Assembly: GCF_000719955.1 (NCBI RefSeq)
Contig: NZ_JOII01000006.1
Span: forward strand, 1 to 64,000
Direction of reading: 5' to 3'
Length of the DNA: 64,000 nt
DNA from: Streptomyces albidoflavus
Lineage (GTDB): Bacteria > Actinomycetota > Actinomycetes > Streptomycetales > Streptomycetaceae
In this document: piece by piece, positions 9,144 to 19,523 of the stretch
Layout: the number at the start of each line of letters is the position of its first letter
How positions within the stretch are numbered: the first letter of the stretch is position 1
Position numbers and translations under genes: made by a program
Notes under the pieces: model-generated
Databases searched by the model: none
The model's input: only the letters and a program-made list of their open reading frames with translations
Told to the model about the DNA's origin: nothing

Positions 9144-9179
9144 GAGGCGCCCGTCCGGCGGTGGCCGGTCGGGCGCCTC
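9144..9179 (+). terminator. lepA terminator hairpin
   Basis: Perfect 10-bp stem, GAGGCGCCCG pairing with CGGGCGCCTC, around a 16-base loop, 29 bases after the lepA stop. The rest of the 463-base gap up to 9577 holds no gene I can support, only a candidate promoter and operator near its end. Confidence 0.7.
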
Positions 9180-9462
9180 CGTGCGTCCGGGGACAGGCGC
9201 CCCGGCCGTGCGGCGGCACCGACTGGCCGGAATTCGCCCTCCCGGCGGCCGGGTCCCGCCTCCGGAACACCGTCTGTGGATGTCCCGTACACGGATCGTG
9301 GGGGAGTGGTGCGGGGTGTGGCGGCGGGGCACGGCGGTGCGGCCGGGCGCCGGAGCCGGGCGGTGTGTGACCGGACGCACGGGTGGTCCCCGGTTCCCCG
9401 GCGGCGGTCGGGGGGATAGTGGCAGGACCAGCAATTGGTGGAAAGTGACAGGTCGCAGCCTC

Positions 9463-9524
9463 TTACGTGACGGGCGGTGGCGCTCTACCCTGATCACTGC
9501 TCGATGGTTACTCGCAAGTTAAAC
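9463..9524 (+). promoter_or_regulatory. candidate promoter and operator of the acyl-CoA ligase gene
   Basis: TTACGT (9463-9468) and TACCCT (9486-9491) are spaced 17 bases and could be -35 and -10 boxes. Just downstream, GGTTACTCGCAAGTTAAAC (9506-9524) is an AT-rich imperfect inverted repeat around CTCGCAAG, unlike the surrounding DNA. It resembles the TTACT...AGTAA-type sites bound by TetR-family fatty acid regulators in actinobacteria. Both readings are by eye. Confidence 0.4.
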
Positions 9525-9577
9525 AACAGCCGCACCACCAGTCAGCAGCACGCACTGTCGCGGGCCCGGAGGATGTC

Positions 9578-11464
<1,887 letters not shown>

Positions 11465-11495
11465 CCAGGCCCGCGCGCCCCGAGGCGCACCCCGC

Positions 11496-11540
11496 CGGAC
11501 CCCGGCCGGACGGTCCCCGCGACCGCCGGGCCGGGGTCCG
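11496..11540 (+). terminator. terminator hairpin after the acyl-CoA ligase gene
   Basis: Perfect 12-bp stem CGGACCCCGGCC (11496-11507) with GGCCGGGGTCCG (11529-11540), 32 bases past the stop and ending 26 bases before the hemW start. Its closeness to hemW means it could also sit in the hemW leader. Confidence 0.65.
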
Positions 11541-11566
11541 GCCGCGCGTGCGGGACAATGGACCCC

Positions 11567-12799
11567 ATGCCTTCCGCACTCCCCGACGGTGAGCCCGTGC
11601 CCGCAGACGGCACGCTGCCCGCCTCCGCCCTCGACGGTGCGGCCGACCGCCCCCTCGGCTTCTACCTGCACGTGCCGTACTGCGCGACCCGCTGCGGCTA
11701 CTGCGACTTCAACACCTACACCGCGACCGAGCTGCGCTCCTCCGGCGGGGTCCTCGCCTCCCGCGACAACTACGCCGACACCCTCGCCGACGAGGTCCGC
11801 CTCGCCCGCAAGGTCCTCGGCGACGACCCGCGCGAGGTCCGCACCGTCTTCGTCGGCGGCGGCACCCCCACGCTGCTGGCCGCCCGCGACCTGGTCCGGA
11901 TGCTGGAGGCGGTCCGCTCGGAGTTCGGGCTCGCCCCCGACGCGGAGATCACCACCGAGGCCAACCCGGAGTCCGTCGACCCCGCCTACCTCGCCGAGCT
12001 GCGCGAAGGCGGCTTCAACCGGATCTCCTTCGGCATGCAGAGCGCCCGGCAGCACGTCCTGAAGGTGCTGGACCGCCGGCACACCCCCGGGCGCCCCGAG
12101 GCCTGCGTCGCCGAGGCCCGCGCCGCCGGCTTCGACCACGTCAACCTCGACCTGATCTACGGCACCCCGGGCGAGAGCGACGACGACTGGCGCGCCTCGC
12201 TCTCGGCGGCCGTCGGCGCCGGGCCCGACCACGTCTCCGCGTACGCCCTGATCGTGGAGGAGGGCACCGGTCTCGCCCGCCGCATCCGGCGCGGCGAGGT
12301 CGCCCCCACCGACGACGACGAGCACGCCGACCGCTACCTCATCGCCGACACGATGCTCGCCGAGGCCGGCTACCACTGGTACGAGGTCTCCAACTGGGCC
12401 ACCACCGAGGCGGGCCGCTGCCTCCACAACGAGCTGTACTGGCGCGGCGCCGACTGGTGGGGCGCGGGCCCCGGCGCCCACAGCCACGTCGGCGGCGTCC
12501 GCTGGTGGAACGTGAAACACCCCGGCGCCTACGCCGCCGCCCTCGCCGACTCCCGCTCCCCGGGCGCCGGCCGCGAACTCCTCACCCCCGAGGACCGCCG
12601 CGTCGAACGCATCCTCCTGGAACTCCGCCTCGCCGACGGCTGCCCCCTGGCCCTCCTCAACCCGGCCGGCCTCGCCGCCGCCCGCCAGGCCCTGACCGAC
12701 GGCCTCCTCGCCGAAGCCCCCTTCGCCGAGGGCCGCGCCGTCCTCACCCTGCGCGGCCGCCTGCTGGCGGACGCCGTGGTGCGGGACCTGGTGGACTGA
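11567..12799 (+). CDS. hemW: radical SAM protein HemW (heme chaperone-like)
   Basis: Radical SAM enzyme related to coproporphyrinogen dehydrogenase. HemW proteins bind heme and are thought to deliver it to respiratory enzymes. The [4Fe-4S] motif CxxxCxxC is at C39, C43 and C46 (CATRCGYCDFNTYT), followed by FVGGGTPTLL and EANPES. HemW proteins lack the extra cysteine of true HemN at this site, which fits here (CDF rather than CxC). The start is taken as ATG 11567 (MPSALPDGEP); ATG 11558 is also in frame. Its position between lepA and hrcA is conserved in actinomycetes. Confidence 0.92.
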   Translation: MPSALPDGEPVPADGTLPASALDGAADRPLGFYLHVPYCATRCGYCDFNTYTATELRSSGGVLASRDNYADTLADEVRLARKVLGDDPREVRTVFVGGGTPTLLAARDLVRMLEAVRSEFGLAPDAEITTEANPESVDPAYLAELREGGFNRISFGMQSARQHVLKVLDRRHTPGRPEACVAEARAAGFDHVNLDLIYGTPGESDDDWRASLSAAVGAGPDHVSAYALIVEEGTGLARRIRRGEVAPTDDDEHADRYLIADTMLAEAGYHWYEVSNWATTEAGRCLHNELYWRGADWWGAGPGAHSHVGGVRWWNVKHPGAYAAALADSRSPGAGRELLTPEDRRVERILLELRLADGCPLALLNPAGLAAARQALTDGLLAEAPFAEGRAVLTLRGRLLADAVVRDLVD

Positions 12800-12803
12800 G
12801 GGC

Positions 12804-13207
12804 GTGCTGCCGGACGAGGGGCCACGCCCCGGGGTCGCGGACTTCTACGAGGCGCTGGCCGTGCCCGACTGGAACGCGGCAAGGGACCGGATCACGGCCG
12901 CCTGCTCCCCGCCGAGCTGGTCACCCTGCTCGTCGAGGTCGTCTCCCGCTCCAGCGTCGACCGGGACTACGGCGACAAGCGGTCGATCTACGCGGCCGGG
13001 GGCGTCCCCGGTTACCTGATCGTCGACCCCATGGCCGCCCAGTGCGTGCTGCTCACCGAGCCGTACGGCGAGGGTGAGCAGGCCGACTACGGGGTCGAGC
13101 AGACCTTCTCCTTCGGGCTGGGCGTGCCCGTGCCGCTGCTCGGTGTCGAGCTGGAGACGGCGGAGTTCCCGACACTGCCGCCGGTCAAGCGGCACCGGCG
13201 GCCCTGA
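12804..13207 (+). pseudogene. frameshifted, truncated Uma2 family endonuclease-like gene
   Basis: Two frames read parts of a Uma2 (DUF820) protein. From GTG 12804 the frame reads MLPDEGPRPGVADFYEALAV and loses sense near 12895. A second frame then reads AELVTLLVEVVSRSSVDRDY, GDKRSIYAAGGVPGYLIVDP and ends at TGA 13207. The VEVVS...D..K...Y...GVPGYLIVDP core carries the PD-(D/E)xK-like residues of the family. The middle third, which normally holds the first acidic residue, is missing. It is therefore a decayed copy with an internal deletion or frameshift. Uma2 families are highly multiplied in Streptomyces, and decayed copies are common. Confidence 0.65.
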
Positions 13208-13215
13208 GGGCGCGC

Positions 13216-14049
13216 CTATCCGGCCTCGGGCGGGGCGGTGACGAAGTCGATCAGTTCCTCGACGCGGCCCAGCAGGGCGGGCTCCAGGTCCTTGTAGCTG
13301 CGGACGGCGGGGAGGATGCGGCGGTGCCAGGCGGCGCCGGTGTCGGTGGGCCAGCCCAGGGCGCGGCAGGTGCCGGTCTTCCAGTCCTGGCCGCGGGGGA
13401 CCTCGGGCCAGGCGTCGATGCCGACCGAGGCGGGCTTCACCGCCTGCCAGATGTCGATGTACGGGTGGCCGACGACCAGAGCGTGCGGGCTGCTGACGGC
13501 GGCCGCGATGCGGGACTCCTTGGAGCCGGGGACCAGGTGGTCGACGAGGACGCCGAGGCGCGCGTCGGGGCCCGGCGCGAAGGCGTCGACCAGGGCGGGG
13601 AGGTCGTCGACGCCCTCCAGGTACTCCACGACGACGCCCTCGACGCGCAGGTCGTCGCCCCAGACCCGCTCCACCAGCTCGGCGTCGTGGCGGCCCTCCA
13701 CATAGATGCGGCCGGCCCGCGCCACCCGGGCCCGCGCGCCCGGCACCGCCACCGAGCCCGAGGCGGTCCGGGAGGGCGTGGCGGGCGCCTGCCCGGCCTT
13801 CGGGCGGACCAGGGTGACCGGGCGGCCCTCCAGGAGGAAACCGCGCTCCACCATGGGGAAGACGCGGTGCTTGCCGAACCGGTCCTCCAGGGTGACCACC
13901 GGACCCTCGGCCGACTTCTCGCAGCGGATCACCGCGCCGCAGAAGCCGCTGGCGGGCTCCTCCACGACGAGGTCGGCCACCGCCTCGACCTCGGGAGCGG
14001 GATTCCGCTTCTTCCACGGCGGGGTCAAGTCCGGCTGGTAGCTGCGCAT
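13216..14049 (-). CDS. DUF3097 domain-containing protein
   Basis: Actinobacterial protein of unknown function, 277 residues. The first 90 residues form a small beta-rich domain (VVTLEDRFGKHRVFPMVERGFLLEG). The second part reads RIYVEGRHDAELVERVWGDDLR and LGVLVDHLVPGSKESRIAA, patterns like a TOPRIM fold (an acidic residue after a beta strand, then DhLxxGSKE), as in primases and topoisomerases. That suggests a nucleic-acid role, but I infer this only from the motifs. Start ATG 14049 gives MRSYQPDLTPPWKKRNP, typical of the family. It lies 9 bases downstream of the MBL-fold gene on the same strand, probably in one transcript. Confidence 0.85.
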   Translation of the reverse strand: MRSYQPDLTPPWKKRNPAPEVEAVADLVVEEPASGFCGAVIRCEKSAEGPVVTLEDRFGKHRVFPMVERGFLLEGRPVTLVRPKAGQAPATPSRTASGSVAVPGARARVARAGRIYVEGRHDAELVERVWGDDLRVEGVVVEYLEGVDDLPALVDAFAPGPDARLGVLVDHLVPGSKESRIAAAVSSPHALVVGHPYIDIWQAVKPASVGIDAWPEVPRGQDWKTGTCRALGWPTDTGAAWHRRILPAVRSYKDLEPALLGRVEELIDFVTAPPEAG

Positions 14050-14058
14050 GGGCAGACG

Positions 14059-14799
14059 TTATGACAGGGCGAACCTGCGGGCCAGCTCATCGCGTTGGGC
14101 CCGGACGAACGCGGCGTCGACGACCGCCCCGTGCCCCGGCACGTAGACGGCGTCGGGGCCGCCGAGCGCCAGCAGCCGGTCCAGCGCCTCGGGCCAGCGC
14201 GCCGGCAGCGCGTCCGGGCCCGCCTGCGGCTCCCCGGACTCCTCGACCAGGTCGCCGCAGAACACCACGTCGGGCAGGCCCGGGACGAGGACGGCGAGGT
14301 CGTGCGCGGTGTGGCCGGGGCCGAGGTTGGCGAGGAGCGCCCTGCGTTCGCCGCCCAGCTCCACGACGGCCTCGCCCGAGACCAGGTGGCGGGGGACCAC
14401 CAGAGCGTCGGCGGCCTCGCCCGCCTCGCGGGGGCCGAGCCCGTGGCGTACCGCGTCGGACTCCAGGGTGCCGGTGCGGGTGAGGGCGGTGTCCAGGCCG
14501 ACGGCGCCGTGGACCTCGGCGCCCGCGAAGGCGGCGGCGCCGAAGACGTGGTCGAAGTGGGCGTGGGTCAGTGCCAGATGCGTCACACGGCGCGGGCCGC
14601 CGCGCTCCCGCAGGGCCTCCTCGGCCGCGTGGCGCAGCAGGGCGCCCTCCCGCAGGGACGCGCCCGCGTCGATCAGCAGGGCGCCGGCGGGCCCGACGGC
14701 CAGCCCGGCCGTCGCGTCCCAGCGAGGCAGCCGCAGCCGCCCGACGCCGGGGGCCGGCCACTCCCAGCGCCACTCCGGCCCGGTCCCGTACGCGTTCAT
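14059..14799 (-). CDS. MBL-fold metallo-hydrolase
   Basis: A 246-residue metallo-beta-lactamase-fold enzyme with HxHxDH at residues 79-84 ([10 protein letters not shown]), the later [12 protein letters not shown] histidine, and FCGDLVEE for the bridging aspartate. The overall shape resembles glyoxalase II-type or lactonase-like hydrolases; the substrate is not readable from sequence. No signal peptide is present, so it should be cytoplasmic. It is the first gene of a two-gene minus-strand unit with the DUF3097 gene and is divergent from hrcA; the shared 220-base gap carries the CIRCE element on the hrcA side. Confidence 0.85.
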   Translation of the reverse strand: MNAYGTGPEWRWEWPAPGVGRLRLPRWDATAGLAVGPAGALLIDAGASLREGALLRHAAEEALRERGGPRRVTHLALTHAHFDHVFGAAAFAGAEVHGAVGLDTALTRTGTLESDAVRHGLGPREAGEAADALVVPRHLVSGEAVVELGGERRALLANLGPGHTAHDLAVLVPGLPDVVFCGDLVEESGEPQAGPDALPARWPEALDRLLALGGPDAVYVPGHGAVVDAAFVRAQRDELARRFALS

Positions 14800-14941
14800 C
14801 GGCTCATCACGGCTCCACCCTCTCAGGCGTCGCGCGGCATACCCGGCGGTACCGGGTGACTTCGCCGCGTCGTCCCCGGCCAGGTGTGCCCCGGCCTTGC
14901 CGCGGACACACCGGTCAGCCGTACACTGGTCCGCGACGTGG

Positions 14942-14968
14942 TTGGCACTCGCGCGAGGTGAGTGCCAG
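14942..14968 (+). promoter_or_regulatory. CIRCE operator
   Basis: Inverted repeat TTGGCACTC-N9-GAGTGCCAG, the classic HrcA-binding CIRCE layout (consensus TTAGCACTC-N9-GAGTGCTAA) with one compensated change in each arm. It sits 51 bases before the hrcA start, so HrcA should repress its own operon and release it on heat shock. Confidence 0.93.
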
Positions 14969-15019
14969 CAGAGGCCCGCCGAGGACGCGGGAGCGTGGCA
15001 GGCGACTGGGAGGTGCGCG

Positions 15020-16036
15020 GTGCTCAGTGAACGAAGGCTCGAAGTCCTGCGCGCGATCGTCCAGGACTACGTCGGCACCGAGGAGCCGGTCGGCTCGAAG
15101 GCGCTGACCGAACGCCACCGGCTCGGCGTCTCCCCGGCCACGGTCCGCAACGACATGGCCGCGCTGGAGGACGAGGGGTACATCGCCCAGCCGCACACCA
15201 GCGCGGGGCGCATCCCGACCGACAAGGGGTACCGCCTCTTCGTCGACCGGCTCGCCGACGTGAAGCCGATGACGGCACCCGAGCGGCGTGCCATTCATCA
15301 CTTCCTCGACCAGGCCGTCGACCTCGACGACGTGGTGGCCCGCACGGTGCGGCTGCTCGCGCAGCTCACCCGCCAGGTCGCCGTCGTGCAGTACCCCTCC
15401 CTGACCCGGTCCACCGTCCGGCACGTGGAGCTGCTGTCGATGGCCCCGGCCCGGCTGATGCTGGTGCTGATCACCGACACCGGGCGGGTCGAGCAGCGGA
15501 TGATCGACTGCCCGGCGCCGTTCGGCGAGTCCTCCGTGGCCGACCTGCGGGCCCGGCTGAACAGCCAGGTCGCGGGGCGCCGGTTCGCCGACGTGCCGCA
15601 ACTGGTCCAGGACCTTCCGGAGTCCTTCGAGAGCGAGGACCGGCCCACCGTCTCGACGGTGCTGTCCACGCTCCTGGAGACCCTGGTCGAGGAGACCGAG
15701 GAGCGGCTGATGATCGGCGGCACCGCCAATCTCACGCGCTTCGGGCATGACTTCCCTCTCACCATCCGCCCCGTCCTGGAGGCGCTGGAGGAGCAGGTCG
15801 TCCTGCTCAAACTCCTCGGTGAGGCGAAGGATTCGGCCATGACCGTACGGATCGGTCATGAGAACGCCCATGAGGGCCTCAGCTCCACGTCGGTCGTCTC
15901 GGTCGGCTACGGTTCGGGACGCGAGGCAGTCGCCAAACTCGGCGTGGTCGGACCGACCCGCATGGATTACCCCGGAACGATGGGAGCGGTACGCGCAGTG
16001 GCACGTTACGTCGGACAGATCCTGGCGGAGTCGTAA
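15020..16036 (+). CDS. hrcA: heat-inducible transcription repressor HrcA
   Basis: Winged-helix repressor of class I heat-shock genes that binds CIRCE and is thought to need GroEL to stay active. The 338-residue protein begins [18 protein letters not shown] with the helix-turn-helix [20 protein letters not shown] and [12 protein letters not shown], and ends [10 protein letters not shown]. The frame opens far upstream at 14309, but GTG 15020, ten bases after GGAGG-like GGGAGGTG, is the right start. It is the first gene of hrcA-dnaJ2, with the next start immediately following the stop. Confidence 0.96.
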   Translation: MLSERRLEVLRAIVQDYVGTEEPVGSKALTERHRLGVSPATVRNDMAALEDEGYIAQPHTSAGRIPTDKGYRLFVDRLADVKPMTAPERRAIHHFLDQAVDLDDVVARTVRLLAQLTRQVAVVQYPSLTRSTVRHVELLSMAPARLMLVLITDTGRVEQRMIDCPAPFGESSVADLRARLNSQVAGRRFADVPQLVQDLPESFESEDRPTVSTVLSTLLETLVEETEERLMIGGTANLTRFGHDFPLTIRPVLEALEEQVVLLKLLGEAKDSAMTVRIGHENAHEGLSSTSVVSVGYGSGREAVAKLGVVGPTRMDYPGTMGAVRAVARYVGQILAES

Positions 16037-17176
16037 GTGGCCACGGACTACTACGCCGTACTCGGCGTGCGCCGCGACGCTTCCCAGGACGAGATCAAGA
16101 AGGCGTTCCGCAGACTCGCCCGCGAGCTGCACCCGGACGTCAATCCCGATCCGAAGACGCAGGAGCGCTTCAAGGAGATCAACGCCGCCTACGAGGTCCT
16201 CTCCGACCCGCAGAAGAAGCAGGTCTACGACCTCGGCGGGGACCCCCTGTCGCAGAACGGCGGAGGCGGCGCGGGCGGCTTCGGACAGGGCGGCTTCGGC
16301 AACTTCTCCGACATCATGGACGCCTTCTTCGGCACGGCGTCCCAGCGCCGCCCCCGCTCGCGCACCCGGCGCGGCCAGGACGCCATGATCCGGCTCGACA
16401 TCGAGCTGGACGAGGCCGCCTTCGGCACCACCAAGGACATCCAGGTCGACACGGCCGTCGTCTGCAACACCTGCAACGGCGAGGGCGCCGCCCCCGGCAC
16501 CTCCGCGCAGACCTGCGACATGTGCCGCGGCCGCGGTGAGGTCTCCCAGGTCACCCGGTCCTTCCTCGGCCAGGTCATGACCTCCCGCCCCTGCCCCCAG
16601 TGCCAGGGCTTCGGCACCGTGGTGCCCACCCCCTGCCCCGAGTGCGCCGGGGACGGCCGGGTCCGCTCGCGCCGCACGCTGACGGTGAAGATCCCGGCCG
16701 GCGTCGACAACGGCACCCGCATCCAGCTCGCGGGCGAGGGCGAGGTCGGCCCCGGCGGCGGCCCCGCCGGCGACCTCTACGTGGAGATCCACGAGCTGCC
16801 GCACTCCGTCTTCCAGCGGCGCGGCGACGACCTGCACTGCACGGTCACCATCCCGATGACGGCCGCGGCCCTCGGCACCAAGGTGCCGCTGGAGACGCTG
16901 GACGGCATGGAGGAGATCGACATCCGGCCCGGCACCCAGTCCGGCCAGTCGGTGCCGCTGCACGGGCGGGGCATCACGCACCTGCGCGGCGGCGGACGCG
17001 GTGACCTGATCGTGCACGTCGAGGTGACCACGCCCGGCAAGCTCGACGCCGAGCAGGAGCACCTGCTGCGCGAACTGGCCAAGCTGCGCGGCGAGGAGCG
17101 GCCCACCGGCCAGTTCCAGCCCGGCCAGCAGGGCCTGTTCTCCCGCCTCAAGGACGCGTTCAACGGCCGCTCCTGA
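16037..17176 (+). CDS. dnaJ: molecular chaperone DnaJ (second copy type, DnaJ2)
   Basis: Hsp40 co-chaperone that presents unfolded clients to DnaK and stimulates its ATPase. The 379-residue protein has the J domain with HPD at residues 32-34 (ARELHPDVNPD), a Gly-rich linker (GGGGAGGFGQGGFGNF), four zinc-binding CxxCxGxG repeats (CNTCNGEG, CDMCRGRG, CPQCQGFG, CPECAGDG) and the C-terminal beta domains. Linkage to hrcA marks it as the HrcA-controlled paralogue rather than the dnaK-operon copy. GTG 16037 abuts the hrcA TAA with no gap, implying translational coupling. Confidence 0.96.
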   Translation: MATDYYAVLGVRRDASQDEIKKAFRRLARELHPDVNPDPKTQERFKEINAAYEVLSDPQKKQVYDLGGDPLSQNGGGGAGGFGQGGFGNFSDIMDAFFGTASQRRPRSRTRRGQDAMIRLDIELDEAAFGTTKDIQVDTAVVCNTCNGEGAAPGTSAQTCDMCRGRGEVSQVTRSFLGQVMTSRPCPQCQGFGTVVPTPCPECAGDGRVRSRRTLTVKIPAGVDNGTRIQLAGEGEVGPGGGPAGDLYVEIHELPHSVFQRRGDDLHCTVTIPMTAAALGTKVPLETLDGMEEIDIRPGTQSGQSVPLHGRGITHLRGGGRGDLIVHVEVTTPGKLDAEQEHLLRELAKLRGEERPTGQFQPGQQGLFSRLKDAFNGRS

Positions 17177-17198
17177 GCCACCGCCACCCGTACGCACC

Positions 17199-17234
17199 GG
17201 GGCCCGGCACCGCCACACGGCGGGGCCGGGCCCC
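17199..17234 (+). terminator. hrcA-dnaJ2 terminator hairpin
   Basis: Perfect stem GGGGCCCGGC (17199-17208) with GCCGGGCCCC (17225-17234), 22 bases after the dnaJ2 stop. Confidence 0.7.
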
Positions 17235-17330
17235 GCTGCGTACCCGGCTTCGGCGATCCGGCGGGAGAGCCCGGCGGATGCGGAGGAGTCGAGATTCGGC
17301 GGGATGCGGGGGACATGGCACGATGCGCTC

Positions 17331-18416
17331 ATGTCCCGTGCGCTGACCGACCTCTGCGATGTCCCGATCGTGCAGGCCCCGATGGCCGGCGGCGGCTCCT
17401 GCCCCCCTCTCGCGGCGGCCGTCAGCGACGCCGGGGGCCTCGGTTTCCTCGCCGCCGGCTACAAGACCGCCGACGGCATGTACCAGGAGATCACCCAGCT
17501 CAGGGCCCTCACCTCGCGCCCGTTCGGTGTCAACCTCTTCCTCCCGCAGCCCGAGCTGGCCGACCCCGCCACCATCGAGGTCTACCGCCACCAGCTCGCG
17601 GGCGAGGCCGCCTGGTACGAGACGCCGCTCGGCGACTGCGACCTGGGGCAGGACGACAACTGGGACGCCAAGCTCGCCATCCTCCTCGACGACCCCGTCC
17701 CCCTGGTCTCCTTCACCTTCGGCTGTCCCACCGCCGAGGTGATCGACTCCTTCCACCGGGTCGGCACCCGTACCGCCGTCACCGTGACCACCCCCCAGGA
17801 GGCCCGCGCCGCCGAGGAGGCGGGCGCCGACGCGCTCTGCGTCCAGGGCATCGAGGCCGGCGGCCACCAGGGCACCCACCGCGACGACCCCGAACGGGAC
17901 GGCGCCGGTTTCGGCCTGCTCACCCTCCTCACCCTGGTCCGCGAGGCGGTGCACCTGCCGATGATCGCGGCCGGCGGCATCATGCGGGGCGAGCAGATCG
18001 CGGCCGCCGTCGCCGCCGGGGCGCAGGCCGCCCAGCTCGGCACCGCCTTCCTGGTCTGCCCCGAGTCCGGCGCCCCGCTGCTGCACAAGCAGTCCCTCGG
18101 CAACCCCCTGTTCACCCGCACCGAGCTGACCCGGGCCTTCTCCGGGCGCCCGGCCCGCGGCCTCGTCAACCGCTTCCTGCGCGAACACGGCCCCTACGCC
18201 CCCGCGGCCTACCCGCAGGTCCACCACGTCACCTCCCCGCTGCGCAAGGCGGCCGCCCGCACCGGCGACGCCCAGGGCATGGCGCTCTGGGCCGGGCAGG
18301 GCCACCGGCTCGCCCGCGAGATGCCCGCCGCGCAACTGGTGGAGGTCCTCGCCGCCGAGACGGCAGCCGCCGTCCTCGCTCTCGGCGGCCCGTCGCCCAC
18401 AGGAGGAACCCGATGA
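17331..18416 (+). CDS. nitronate monooxygenase family flavoprotein
   Basis: FMN-dependent TIM-barrel enzyme of the nitronate monooxygenase/2-nitropropane dioxygenase family, which oxidises alkyl nitronates; some members are enoyl reductase-like. The 361-residue protein shows VPIVQAPMAGGGS at the N terminus, the substrate-binding VSFTFGCPTAEV, the FMN-phosphate segment GIEAGGHQGTH and the IAAGGIMRGEQIAAAVAAGAQAAQLGTAFL signature. ATG 17331 (MSRALTDLCDVPIV) is used; ATG 17304 is less likely. The stop overlaps the rsmE start in ATGA, so the two genes are coupled, as commonly seen in Streptomyces. Confidence 0.9.
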   Translation: MSRALTDLCDVPIVQAPMAGGGSCPPLAAAVSDAGGLGFLAAGYKTADGMYQEITQLRALTSRPFGVNLFLPQPELADPATIEVYRHQLAGEAAWYETPLGDCDLGQDDNWDAKLAILLDDPVPLVSFTFGCPTAEVIDSFHRVGTRTAVTVTTPQEARAAEEAGADALCVQGIEAGGHQGTHRDDPERDGAGFGLLTLLTLVREAVHLPMIAAGGIMRGEQIAAAVAAGAQAAQLGTAFLVCPESGAPLLHKQSLGNPLFTRTELTRAFSGRPARGLVNRFLREHGPYAPAAYPQVHHVTSPLRKAAARTGDAQGMALWAGQGHRLAREMPAAQLVEVLAAETAAAVLALGGPSPTGGTR

Positions 18417-19144
18417 CCGCACCCGTCTTCCTCGTCGACGAGGTGTCCGCCGGCACCGTCGTCCTCGACGGGCCCGAGGGCCGGCACGCCGTCTCCGTAC
18501 GGCGGCTCAACCCCGGTGAGCCCGTCGTCCTCACGGACGGGGCCGGGCGCGGGGCCTTCGGCACCGTGGTGTCGGCGGAGGGCAAGTCCACGCTGTACGT
18601 CGCCGTGGGCGAGGTCCGTGAGGAGCCCGCGCCCCGGCCGCGGATCACCGTGGTGCAGGCGCTGCCCAAGGGGGACCGGGGAGAGCTGGCCGTCGAGACG
18701 ATGACCGAGACCGGCGTCGACGCGATCGTGCCGTGGGCGGCCTCGCGGTGCATCACCCAGTGGAAGGGGGAGCGGGGGCTCAAGTCGCTGGGCAAGTGGC
18801 GGGCGACGGCCCGGGAGGCCGGGAAGCAGTCGCGGCGGCTCCGGTTCCCCGAGGTGGCGGACCCGCACTCCACGCGGCAGGTGGCCGCGTTGCTCGGTGG
18901 GGCCGATTTCGCGGCGGTCCTCCACGAGGAGGGGAGCGCGCCGTTGGCGCGGGCCGCCCTGCCCGAGGAGGGGTCGATCGTGCTTGTCGTCGGGCCCGAA
19001 GGGGGGGTTTCTCCGGAGGAGTTGGCCGCCTTCGGGGAGGCGGGGGCCGGGGCGTTCCGGCTGGGGCCCAGTGTGTTGCGGACCTCCACCGCCGGGACGG
19101 CCGGGGTGGCCTTGTTGCTGGGGCGGACCGGGCGCTGGGGGTGA
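18413..19144 (+). CDS. rsmE: 16S rRNA (uracil-1498-N3)-methyltransferase
   Basis: SPOUT-fold methyltransferase that uses SAM to methylate N3 of U1498 in 16S rRNA at the decoding centre. The 243-residue protein has the N-terminal PUA-like part (GPEGRHAVSVRRLNPGEPVVLTDG), the KGDRGELAVETMTETGVD region and the knot motif VVGPEGGVSPEE followed by RLGPSVLRTSTAG. AGGAGG lies just before ATG 18413. Third-position GC use slackens toward the end, where T-rich codons appear near the repeat-laden gap. Confidence 0.95.
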   Translation: MTAPVFLVDEVSAGTVVLDGPEGRHAVSVRRLNPGEPVVLTDGAGRGAFGTVVSAEGKSTLYVAVGEVREEPAPRPRITVVQALPKGDRGELAVETMTETGVDAIVPWAASRCITQWKGERGLKSLGKWRATAREAGKQSRRLRFPEVADPHSTRQVAALLGGADFAAVLHEEGSAPLARAALPEEGSIVLVVGPEGGVSPEELAAFGEAGAGAFRLGPSVLRTSTAGTAGVALLLGRTGRWG

Positions 19145-19232
19145 GCCCTGCCGGGCTCGGCTCCGGGGACGGGGTGCCCGTGGCTGGGCCGGCTTCTCGG
19201 GTGCTCGCCGGTCGGGCGTGCCCGTCACCGAT

Positions 19233-19307
19233 GGCCTCAAGCGCCGGCCGGGCTGGTTTGGCCTCAAGCGCCGGCCGGGCTGAGTGGCCTCAAGCGCCGG
19301 CCGGGCT
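19233..19307 (+). repeat. three direct copies of the 22-bp dispersed repeat
   Basis: Exact copies starting GGCCTCAAGCGCCGGCCGGG and ending CT occupy 19233-19254, 19260-19281 and 19286-19307, spaced 5 and 4 bases. The same unit recurs near 37.5 kb and, inverted, near 43.5 kb, and as a variant at 6.4 kb. Each unit carries an internal GCCGGC core and lies downstream of rsmE. Confidence 0.92.
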
Positions 19308-19430
19308 GAGATTTGCCCGCCGGGCTGAGGTAGCCCGGCTGAGGTAGCCCGGCTGAGGTAGGCCGGCCCGGCTGAGGTAGGCCCGCCCGGCTGAGATATG
19401 CCCGCGGGGCTGAGATATGCCGACCGGGCC
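19308..19430 (+). repeat. degenerate short tandem array
   Basis: Immediately after the 22-bp repeats, a 14-16-base unit of the form CCCGGCTGAGGTAG recurs about seven times with small changes (GCCCGCCGGGCTGAG, AGCCCGGCTGAGGT, CGCGGGGCTGAGATAT). Each unit shares GGGCTGAG with the tail of the preceding repeat, so it may have grown from it by slippage. It fills the remainder of the 379-base gap up to the promoter of the protease gene, which has no other gene. Confidence 0.8.
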
Positions 19431-19523
19431 GGCTTCGGCTCTGGGGCCGAGGTGGGGGATGAGATCCGGGCAAGTGATCCAAGGGCCTCCCCGAGGGGTG
19501 GGTCGGCTGCATAGGCTGATCGG

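Noticed and set aside
19233..19430. Possible CRISPR array because of regularly repeated units.
   Set aside because: Spacers are 4-5 bases or absent, units are GC-rich and diverged, and no cas gene is nearby.
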